The translations under genes and the position numbers were made by a program. A stretch of 39,890 nucleotides of DNA from a bacterium. Its GTDB lineage: Bacteria > Pseudomonadota > Gammaproteobacteria > Methylococcales > Methylomonadaceae. The notes beneath the pieces are model-generated. The model had not been told where the DNA came from. It worked only from the letters and a program-made list of their open reading frames with translations, and ran no database searches. Each line of letters begins with the position of its first letter. Within the stretch, counting starts at the first letter, position 1. Below, one piece after another: positions 31,943-39,890 of the stretch. The stretch covers positions 1 to 39,890 of the forward strand of contig JAUVAA010000008.1 in the NCBI GenBank assembly GCA_030591965.1. The letters are read 5' to 3'.

Positions 31943-31983
31943 AAATATGATGAACGCCCCGTATTAAATCTGACTTAGCGATT

Positions 31984-33882
31984 TCAATACAAACACCGCG
32001 CAATATAATCTTCCTCTATACGCGTTTCACTTACCTGCTCATCAAACCAAAACGATACGGGATATTCAAAACCCATATTATGCATATAGTTATATAAAGC
32101 TTTTTTCAGACCAATACCTAAAAAATCATGATCCGTTTGTACGGAATCCATATAATCTACATCATTTTCTGCAAATAAAACATTTTCATTTGGTATGAGC
32201 TTAATTCCATATATTTCAGGGTTCAAACCCACCGGACTATGAATAGTCGCTGCAAACCGATGCCAGTAAGCTGAATGAATACAGCCATTAAGCATTAATT
32301 GGCGCACATACTCTAAAGCATCGACTGTTTCTTGTTCAGTTTGACTGGGAAAACCATACATCAAATACGCATGAACTAAAACTCCTGCATCAGTAAATGC
32401 TTTGGTGATTTTAGCCACTTGAGCAACGCTGACACCTTTTTGCATTAAAGTGAGCAATCTATCTGAGGCGACTTCTAATCCTCCACTCACGGCAATACAG
32501 CCAGAATCCGCTAATAATTGACATTTTTTTGCTGTAAAGGTTTTTTCAAAACGAATATTGCCCCACCAAGTAATAACTATATCTTGCTCGATTAGTTTTT
32601 TCGCTAAAGCAAATAAAGCTTTAGGCGGTGCTGCTTCATCAACAAAATGAAAACCAGTTTGCCCTGTTTCGGCAATTAAAGTTTGAATGCGTTGCACGGT
32701 AATATCCGCGCCCGCATCATCGTATTTGCCAATATAATCCAAACTAATATCGCAAAAACTGCATTTTGCCCAATAACAACCATGGGCAATCGTGATTTTA
32801 TTCCAACGGCCATCACTCCAAATCCTATGCATAGGATTAAGCACTTCACATAAAGACAAGTACTTATCAATAGGCAAGCCCTCATAACTGGGTGTGCCTA
32901 CGTCTTTTTGAGCAATATCATGCAACGTTGACTGAGCATTGAAAACGACTTTTCCTGCTTGTAAATAATAGGTTCTGAGCAATTCCTCATGCTGCCGCTC
33001 GCCTTTAAAATATTCTAATAAGGTTAATAAAGGTCGTTCACCATCATCGAGGCAAATATAATCAATAGTTTCAAAAATTCGCGGCTCTTTTAGTGCGCGT
33101 AACTCGGTATTGATAAAGCCACCACCCAAGATTACTTTTATATCTGGCGCATATTGTTTGCAATATTTAGCCGCTTGTAATGCGCCCAACATATTCCCCG
33201 GAAAAGGCACACTAATCCCTAATACTGTTGGAGATTCCTGATCTATATATTGCTGTAGTAATTGCTCGATAAGCAGTTCTGTATAACTAGGTTCTGGCGC
33301 ATGTAATGTATTATATAAATCATCAAAACTAGGATTAGAGGCGGCAAGCCGTTCTGCATAACGAGACACTTCAAAATGCGGGTCGATGCCTTCAGTAATG
33401 ACTGCTGCAATATCATTAATAAATAAGGTCGCTAAATATTTGGCTTTATCTTGTACGCCTAATTGCCCAAAAGCTTGCTCCAACACTTCAGCATTCATTT
33501 CTTCCATTTGTTCCAGCGATTCAAACTGCGGGCCTTCCGGTAAAAAATTACGCTTAGCGATACGCAAAGCTAAGCTTGGATCTTTTCCCTGTAAAAAACG
33601 AATAACGCCATCAATACATTGATAATATTGCTCATAATTTGCTAAAAAATTATAGATGCTATCCGGCAAATCGTCGTCATCAACGCTGGCAAAATTGGTT
33701 TCTAGTTGATCCAGTAATTTTTCTAATCCTTGACGCGAGAAGATACTTAATAACAGATCAATAGCCAAATCACGTTGCGCTACCGCATATCCTTCTTGCT
33801 TTAGAAAGCCCGTTAAATACGCTGTGGCTGGATACGGTGTATTTAACTGAGTCATCGGCGGGGTTATTAATAATACTTTCAT
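31984..33882 (-). CDS. B12-binding domain radical SAM protein
   Basis: 632 aa; N-terminal KVLLITPPMTQLNTPYPATAYLTGFLKQEGY, TVLGISVPFPGNMLGALQAAKYCK, ILGGGFINTELR, cluster motif HGCYWAKCSFCDISLDYIG, SGGLEVASDRLLTLMQKGV. Confidence 0.9.
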   Translation of the reverse strand: MKVLLITPPMTQLNTPYPATAYLTGFLKQEGYAVAQRDLAIDLLLSIFSRQGLEKLLDQLETNFASVDDDDLPDSIYNFLANYEQYYQCIDGVIRFLQGKDPSLALRIAKRNFLPEGPQFESLEQMEEMNAEVLEQAFGQLGVQDKAKYLATLFINDIAAVITEGIDPHFEVSRYAERLAASNPSFDDLYNTLHAPEPSYTELLIEQLLQQYIDQESPTVLGISVPFPGNMLGALQAAKYCKQYAPDIKVILGGGFINTELRALKEPRIFETIDYICLDDGERPLLTLLEYFKGERQHEELLRTYYLQAGKVVFNAQSTLHDIAQKDVGTPSYEGLPIDKYLSLCEVLNPMHRIWSDGRWNKITIAHGCYWAKCSFCDISLDYIGKYDDAGADITVQRIQTLIAETGQTGFHFVDEAAPPKALFALAKKLIEQDIVITWWGNIRFEKTFTAKKCQLLADSGCIAVSGGLEVASDRLLTLMQKGVSVAQVAKITKAFTDAGVLVHAYLMYGFPSQTEQETVDALEYVRQLMLNGCIHSAYWHRFAATIHSPVGLNPEIYGIKLIPNENVLFAENDVDYMDSVQTDHDFLGIGLKKALYNYMHNMGFEYPVSFWFDEQVSETRIEEDYIARCLY

Positions 33883-33897
33883 TGCGCAGCTCTAATC

Positions 33898-36800
33898 TTA
33901 ATTACCATAAACGGTTAAATTCCAACTTGTCCCCAAGATCACAACAATTTTTTCCAACTGTACATTTTCATCTGCTTCTGCAGAATTAATCATAGCAATA
34001 TAACGCTCAAATGCGACGGCATTTTTTTCGCGCCAAGATTCCAATTTCAGTGCAATACTCTTGCCTTCTTCTGTCAATACACTTTGCAATAACACACAAC
34101 AAACTTGATGATATTCATCAATCATTGAGCGCCGAGAAAGTGCCTGCCAAGTCGTCTCTTGAGGTAATAAAATAATTTGACTACGTAGCCAAGCAAGATT
34201 CAACACTTCATCCTGATAAAACAGCCCCTTAGTGACTTCCTGTAAAGAACAATGACTTTTCTTGTGCACTTTGACCGCATTTAAACAAGAAAATAAAATG
34301 TCTATTTGAGCAATTTTTAAGGCTAATACCGCACTGACACCTGCCTTAATTAAATCATCAACAGTCTTATCAATATATTTTTGCTCTTTATCAGTGATAA
34401 GGCCATTCAAGTTATCCGCTAATTCGGCAATACTTTGAACATAATGACTACCTCCTTCACCTTGAGGTTCATTACGTGAACACCAATACATAGCACGTTC
34501 AATTAACTGCCTAAGACGCAGTTTAATATCATCTAATACTGATTTACTAACTACACCATCTAACTCAGTCTGCATCTTCCAAATCAAATCAATCTCAAAA
34601 ATACGACACACCCAGCTATAGGTATTGACTAAGCCCGATGCAGAACAACTTAACTCTTCCATAAAGCGGTGTGGAAAAACAATACCTAAACGATTAATCA
34701 AACTATTAATTAATCGATTGGCAACGATTTCTTTGCCTAAGCGATGCTCTTGGATTTCTTTAGCGTACACTTCCTGTAAAGGCTCAGGAAAATAAGCCGA
34801 CAACTCATGCTGATACAAGGTCAAATTAATATGCTTTGACTCAGACAGTAACTTTGTTTTAAATAACAGCTTGGTATAAGCGAGTAATACAGAAATTTCC
34901 GGACGGGTCATACCTTTACCGGAAATTTTACGTGTTTGGATTTCCTTATCGTTAGGTAGTTTTTCTAAAGCACAATTCAAATGTGCTTTAGTCTCTAAAG
35001 TCGTCATTATGTGCTTTAAAGCAGGCAACTGTTGCACTGATTCATTTTGAATCATGGTAATCGCATGATTTTGCTGATAGTTATTCAATAGTACCAACTC
35101 GGCAACTTGATCTGTCATGCTTTCTAGCAATGCATCACGCTGCTTAGCCGTCATATCGCCTTGTAGCAATAAACCATTTAACAGAATTTTTATATTCACT
35201 TCATGATCTGAACAATCCACGCCACCTGAATTATCTATCGAATCGGTATTAATACAACCTTTATTCAAGGCATATTCAATACGGCCTCTTTGAGTAAGCC
35301 CTAAATTACCGCCCTCACCCACGACTTTACAACGTAATTGCTCGCCATTAATACGCAAAGCATCATTGGCTCGATCACCGACATCGCTATTGAGCTCAGA
35401 ACTGGCTTTAACATAAGTACCTATGCCGCCATTCCAAAGTAAATCCATCGGCGCAGTCAAAATAGCTTTAATCAATTCATTAGGTGATAATTTCTGTGCT
35501 TTAATTTCCAGCACTTCCCTGGCCGCATCACTTAAGACTATCACTTTATCCTGGCGCGAATAAACACCGCCACCTGCAGAAATCAGGCTGGCATCATAAT
35601 CACCCCAGCCTGATTTTTTTAAATTAAATAAACGTTGTCGTTCTTGGAAGCTAGTGTCTGTATTCGGATTGGGATCAAGAAAAATAGACTCATGATTAAA
35701 TGCCGCGAGTAATTTAATTTTATTAGATAACAACATACCATTACCAAAAACATCCCCTGCCATATCGCCTATACCGGCGACAGTAAAGGCATTATGCTGA
35801 ATATCTATCCCTAATCCATCAAAATGGTGCTGTACTGAAACCCAAGCTCCACGCGCAGTAATACCCATTTCTTTATGGTCGTAGCCAGCAGATCCGCCTG
35901 ACGCAAAAGCATCGTCTAGCCAAAATTGGTAGCTTTGAGACAGCTCATTCGCATAATCCGAAAAGCTTGCCGTCCCTTTATCCGCAGCCACTACTAAATA
36001 AGGGTCATCACCATCATAGCAATTAATTTGTTTGGGTTTGAGCACCTGATTTCCTGCATAGTTATCAGTAAGATCTAATAATCCTCGAATAAGAATGCGA
36101 TAACAAGCGACACCTTCGGCAAAGAAATCCGCTTTGGTACATACAGTTTTAACGACAAAACCGCCTTTAGACCCTGTTGGTACAATAACTGCATTTTTAG
36201 TCATCTGTGCTTTCATTAAACCTAGCACTTCAGTTCTAAAGTCTTCACGTCGGTCAGACCAACGCATACCTCCCCTGGCAACAGCACCACCGCGTAAATG
36301 TATCCCTTCCATTCGAGGCGAATAAACAAATATCTCGAAATAAGGAATTGGCGATGGAATTTCGTCAATTTTTGCCGAATTAAACTTAATAGAAAAATAA
36401 GGAACACCCTTTTCATCAACCGTTTGATTGAAAAAATTAGTTCGTTCAGCCGCTAAAATTAAATTCAAATAACGCCTAAGAATACGGTCTTCATCCAAAG
36501 ATTTAACTTGTTCAATCAAGCCTGAAATTTCTGCTAAAAGTCCCTCGGTATCCGTTACGCTTTCTGAAAACTTAAAGCGCGCAGTAAATAATTGCACCAG
36601 TAATTTAACAACATTGGCATTATGGATTAAAGTTTGTTCGACATAACTTTGACTAAAAGTAATGCCAATCTGTCTTAAATAAAAATACAAGGCTCTAAGA
36701 ATATTCACTTCGTGCCAATTTAAACCAGCATTAATCACTAAGGCATTAAATCCATCGTTTTCCACACGCCCCGCCCAGCATTGCTCAAAAGCTTCTTGAA

Positions 36801-38685
36801 AACGAGGTTTTAATGATTCTAAATCTAACTTAGCAACATGCGCATAGCCCAAACCGAAATCATGAATCCAAAAGCGTTTATCTTGACCTTTTTTAGCAAT
36901 TTGATAAGGATGTTCACTGCAAACTTTAACCCCCATGTTTTCCAGCATAGGCAGGCTACGCGATAATGAGGCTAATTCTCCAAAGCAGTACAATTTAAAA
37001 TATAATTGCTTTTGTTCTGTAGCTGTTAGTGGACTATACAAAACACCTAATACCGACAATTCAGCCTGCGCCATTTTCTCAAAGCGCTTTAAATCCAATA
37101 AGGCATTGCGTGCTGAAACAGATTCTTTATAGGCCTCTGAAAAGCCATCACAATAGGCTTGCAAATAATCATTTGCTTCCGCTTCACCGTAGGAAAAGTG
37201 CAGTTCTTCTGCTAATTCATCATGCCAATTCGATAAAGCCGCAACTATCCGTTGCTCTATGTCTTTAACATCATAAACAATGCAGCATTTTTCTTTACTA
37301 TGAATAATAAAATGCACTCGAGCGAGTATCGACTCGCTCAGTTTGACACTAAAGTCCGTATCACTACCTTTAAAAACATCCAATAAAATATCTTGAATTT
37401 TTTCCCGTGATTGAGTGTTATAGCGCTCTCTAGGAACAAAGATTAATAAGGAAATAAAATGTCCATAAACTTCATGGCGCACAAAGACACGCACACGCTG
37501 TCGTTCTTGTAATTGTAATACCCCGATGGCACAACCGTACAGAGCATCTACATTAGCTTGAAATAATTCATCTCTAGGCAATGAATTTAACACATATAGC
37601 AAAGACCGAGTGCTATGCGTGCGATGTCCTTTTTCAAAACGCTCGATTAAGGTTTTAATTTTACTGCGTACAATAGGAATCGTATTCAATTCACAAGAAT
37701 AAGCTGAAGAAGCATACAGACCTAAAAATCGTTTTTCACCAACCAATTGCCCTGTATCGTCATATTGCTTGACTCCGATATAGTCCATAAAAACGGGACG
37801 ATCCACCCTTGCTTTACTGGTTGCCTTAGTAATCAGTAGCGGTTTAGTTGTATTTAATAATTGATAAACATCCAAGCTGATCGGCATAAAATTTTGCTCA
37901 GGAATCGTGGCAATATTATCGCGTAAAACGCCTAAGCCGCTACCTGGCACGACACTAAAACCTATTTCCTCTCCTTGCTTAATCAGCCGATATTCCCTGT
38001 AAGCCAAAAAGATAAAATGATTATTTTGTAACCACTGCAAAAACTCAATGGGCTCTTGTAACTCGGGCTGGTTCTTACCTCTTAATACCTCGGTCTCAGC
38101 TTGCACTTTAGCAAGGCAAAGCTGCCAATCTTCAGTCGCCGCACGAACATCCTGTAAAACACTTTGCAAACTACTTTTTAATTGTGCAATAAACTCAATA
38201 TTACTTTGCCTATTAATTTCTATATGCAAGACACTTTCCAGCTGCGCGCCTTTTTGTTGAGCATCAAAAACGTTTAATAATTTGCCTTGCTCATCCCGAC
38301 TTACCCAATATAAAGGGTGTAATACCAATTGATTAACCAGTCCATAGCGATTTATTTCCATCGTGATAGATTGCAAGATAAAAGGTCTGTCAGGCAATAC
38401 AATTTCAATTACCGTATGCGTACTTTGCCAACCGTGCTCCTCTACCGAGGGGTTATAAATATTGACTTGTTCCTTTTTCGCTGGCACAGCTAAAAATAAA
38501 TTCCAATGAGATAACACCGCGCCATATAAATCATCTAAAGTTCTATCAGCAATATCGTCAAATACATCATCGTTAAAATATTGCTGTGCAAACAAAATTA
38601 AGGATTCAACTTGCTGATCATGCATTTTTTCACGAATAAATTGCACTAATGCATCCAACAAAACTTTATTATTTTTATATTCCAT
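33898..38685 (-). CDS. Large NAD-specific glutamate dehydrogenase (~180 kDa class)
   Basis: 1595 aa; PVFMDYIGVKQYDDTGQLVGEKRFLGLYASSAY, LRGGAVARGGMRWSDRREDFRTEVLGLMKAQMTKNAVIVPTGSKGGFVVK, DMAGDVFGNGMLLS, KISGKGMTRPEISVLLAYTK. Confidence 0.95.
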   Translation of the reverse strand: MEYKNNKVLLDALVQFIREKMHDQQVESLILFAQQYFNDDVFDDIADRTLDDLYGAVLSHWNLFLAVPAKKEQVNIYNPSVEEHGWQSTHTVIEIVLPDRPFILQSITMEINRYGLVNQLVLHPLYWVSRDEQGKLLNVFDAQQKGAQLESVLHIEINRQSNIEFIAQLKSSLQSVLQDVRAATEDWQLCLAKVQAETEVLRGKNQPELQEPIEFLQWLQNNHFIFLAYREYRLIKQGEEIGFSVVPGSGLGVLRDNIATIPEQNFMPISLDVYQLLNTTKPLLITKATSKARVDRPVFMDYIGVKQYDDTGQLVGEKRFLGLYASSAYSCELNTIPIVRSKIKTLIERFEKGHRTHSTRSLLYVLNSLPRDELFQANVDALYGCAIGVLQLQERQRVRVFVRHEVYGHFISLLIFVPRERYNTQSREKIQDILLDVFKGSDTDFSVKLSESILARVHFIIHSKEKCCIVYDVKDIEQRIVAALSNWHDELAEELHFSYGEAEANDYLQAYCDGFSEAYKESVSARNALLDLKRFEKMAQAELSVLGVLYSPLTATEQKQLYFKLYCFGELASLSRSLPMLENMGVKVCSEHPYQIAKKGQDKRFWIHDFGLGYAHVAKLDLESLKPRFQEAFEQCWAGRVENDGFNALVINAGLNWHEVNILRALYFYLRQIGITFSQSYVEQTLIHNANVVKLLVQLFTARFKFSESVTDTEGLLAEISGLIEQVKSLDEDRILRRYLNLILAAERTNFFNQTVDEKGVPYFSIKFNSAKIDEIPSPIPYFEIFVYSPRMEGIHLRGGAVARGGMRWSDRREDFRTEVLGLMKAQMTKNAVIVPTGSKGGFVVKTVCTKADFFAEGVACYRILIRGLLDLTDNYAGNQVLKPKQINCYDGDDPYLVVAADKGTASFSDYANELSQSYQFWLDDAFASGGSAGYDHKEMGITARGAWVSVQHHFDGLGIDIQHNAFTVAGIGDMAGDVFGNGMLLSNKIKLLAAFNHESIFLDPNPNTDTSFQERQRLFNLKKSGWGDYDASLISAGGGVYSRQDKVIVLSDAAREVLEIKAQKLSPNELIKAILTAPMDLLWNGGIGTYVKASSELNSDVGDRANDALRINGEQLRCKVVGEGGNLGLTQRGRIEYALNKGCINTDSIDNSGGVDCSDHEVNIKILLNGLLLQGDMTAKQRDALLESMTDQVAELVLLNNYQQNHAITMIQNESVQQLPALKHIMTTLETKAHLNCALEKLPNDKEIQTRKISGKGMTRPEISVLLAYTKLLFKTKLLSESKHINLTLYQHELSAYFPEPLQEVYAKEIQEHRLGKEIVANRLINSLINRLGIVFPHRFMEELSCSASGLVNTYSWVCRIFEIDLIWKMQTELDGVVSKSVLDDIKLRLRQLIERAMYWCSRNEPQGEGGSHYVQSIAELADNLNGLITDKEQKYIDKTVDDLIKAGVSAVLALKIAQIDILFSCLNAVKVHKKSHCSLQEVTKGLFYQDEVLNLAWLRSQIILLPQETTWQALSRRSMIDEYHQVCCVLLQSVLTEEGKSIALKLESWREKNAVAFERYIAMINSAEADENVQLEKIVVILGTSWNLTVYGN

Positions 38686-38835
38686 GTTTTTACTCCCAAT
38701 ATTTACGCAATCGCTTTATATAAATAGGCTTTGCAGCAGATTAAACCATCATATAACTATTTTCTGCTCGCTTCATAAAATAATACATCATATTATAGGC
38801 ACCTACTCTGACTACTCGTATTTAAAGGATGTCTA

Positions 38836-39453
38836 ATGGCTTTAACAGAACAACAAAAACAAAAAAAAGCGCAGCAAAAAAAGCAAAAACGCAAATCGGC
38901 TACATCAGCAAACTCAACACAGCTATTACAAGAAAAGCTAGCTCCGTATATTGAGCACCCTTTTTACGAATGCCTAATACCGCATAATTTATTTGAAGCC
39001 GGTATCGGTAATATTCTCGTGAGCAGAATTTCCCCCCAAGGTGAAGTGGCTGTATGTTCTTTTATTGTCGATGTTTACTGTCTAGGGGTAAAAAAAGCAT
39101 TATTTAAAACGATGCCAATCCCTGAGTATGAAAAAGTGTTTAAACCAGGAATTGTCGAATCACATGGCGGCTATGCCTTTACTAAAATAAAGCCCGCCTG
39201 CGCAAAAAAACTACTTGATGGCGCAACACAATATGCGAAAGATTTAGGTTTTAATAGCCACGCCGATTATCACGCGCTAAAAACCATCTTTGGTGAGGAA
39301 AAGCTTGGTTTCTGTTGGTCTCGCTACCGTTACGGTAAAGATAAGATGCCATCTTACATACGAGGACCGAATGAATCTACGGCAGATGCCAATAAAATCG
39401 TTGCCACTTTAGAAAAATCTTGCGGGCTAGGAAATTTTCATTTTCATTTATAA
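38836..39453 (+). CDS. Conserved hypothetical protein with Lys/Gln-rich N-terminus
   Basis: 205 aa; ATG with upstream AAAGGA; VDVYCLGVKKALFK core; no assigned function. Confidence 0.7.
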   Translation: MALTEQQKQKKAQQKKQKRKSATSANSTQLLQEKLAPYIEHPFYECLIPHNLFEAGIGNILVSRISPQGEVAVCSFIVDVYCLGVKKALFKTMPIPEYEKVFKPGIVESHGGYAFTKIKPACAKKLLDGATQYAKDLGFNSHADYHALKTIFGEEKLGFCWSRYRYGKDKMPSYIRGPNESTADANKIVATLEKSCGLGNFHFHL

Positions 39454-39576
39454 ACGAAAATGAAAAAAAAGATTAACCACAGAGAATATAAGAATACCTT
39501 TCCGTCTCTATGGTTAAAGTCTTTAAGCTTCAATTAGGTGAACATAAAGCAACATTCACTTAAATAAAACGCCTTT

Positions 39577-39828
39577 TTATGCGACAAAATCTGCCTGCGG
39601 TAAGCCCAAATGAAAACCTTGGGCATAATCAATGCCCATTTCACGCAACCTTTGCATAACAGACTCTGACTCAACAAACTCAGCTAAAGTTTTCATACCT
39701 AACTCTTGGCATAACTGATTTAAGGTTTTAACTAAAGCATTATCCACTTTGGAGTTTAATATATTAACGCCATGTTCGACTTTAATTTTAAGCTGAACTG
39801 ATAAAAAGTTGAAGGCATGATAACTCAA
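39577..39828 (-). pseudogene. C-terminal remnant of an EAL (c-di-GMP phosphodiesterase) domain
   Basis: DNALVKTLNQLCQELGMKTLAEFVESESVMQRLREMGIDYAQGFHLGLPQ matches the end of EAL domains; an in-frame stop (TAA) lies just upstream of the TTG start, so the rest of the domain is missing. Confidence 0.8.
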
Positions 39829-39873
39829 GCGTACAGTTATTTTTTACGAAAAGTAACTTATCGGAGAGCCATC

Positions 39874-39890
39874 ATGCCAGTAGAAGACTT
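39874..39890 (+). CDS. Start of a CDS truncated by the window edge (MPVED...)
   Basis: ATG preceded by GGAGAG at 39863; only 5 codons visible. Confidence 0.35.

Noticed and set aside
31684-31960. Possible CRISPR array because of repeated GTAGGG units
   Set aside because: Units are few, in both orientations, irregularly spaced and palindromic; no cas genes. Better explained as REP-like repeats.
39430-39475. TTTCATTTTC..GAAAATGAAA hairpin at the end of the 38836 ORF as a terminator
   Set aside because: Stem is AT-rich and followed by A's rather than T's on the coding strand; not a canonical terminator.

Overview
Gammaproteobacterial chromosomal window, probably from a methanotroph or methylotroph because it carries tetrahydromethanopterin (H4MPT) biosynthesis genes. 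Left to right: an RND metal-efflux operon (TolC, adaptor, CusA/CzcA, DUF3240) on the minus strand; a Na/Pi cotransporter with a small coiled-coil partner; nadK and recN on the plus strand; a second-type ATP synthase operon of the N-ATPase class (a 4-TM ORF, then atpD-atpC-[repeat insertion]-atpQ/I-B-E-F-A-G) on the minus strand; a frameshifted sigma54-dependent response regulator; an HDOD + GAF-GGDEF signalling pair; ygfX-sdhE-sdhB-sdhA-sdhD-sdhC; a DUF1097 membrane protein; folP, divergent from four H4MPT-type genes (DmrB-like flavoprotein, DHPS-like protein, DUF447, MfnB); a B12-binding radical SAM protein; a large (1595 aa) NAD-glutamate dehydrogenase; a conserved hypothetical; and an EAL-domain remnant. 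The most unusual signals are: (i) the N-ATPase operon has no atpR in its usual place, its c-subunit lacks the extra mid-helix carboxylate and the Thr of the ESTxIY motif, its alpha-subunit P-loop is GDEGTGRS (K to R), its b-subunit has a delta-like C-terminus, and it is interrupted by a MITE-like inverted-repeat element; (ii) an NtrC-type regulator carries two compensating frameshifts; (iii) a radical SAM protein has a CX4CX2C cluster motif; (iv) two or more families of REP-like palindromes sit at operon boundaries, including a nested two-family array. No tRNA, rRNA, CRISPR array or intact transposase was seen. All family assignments come from reading motifs by eye, with no database search.
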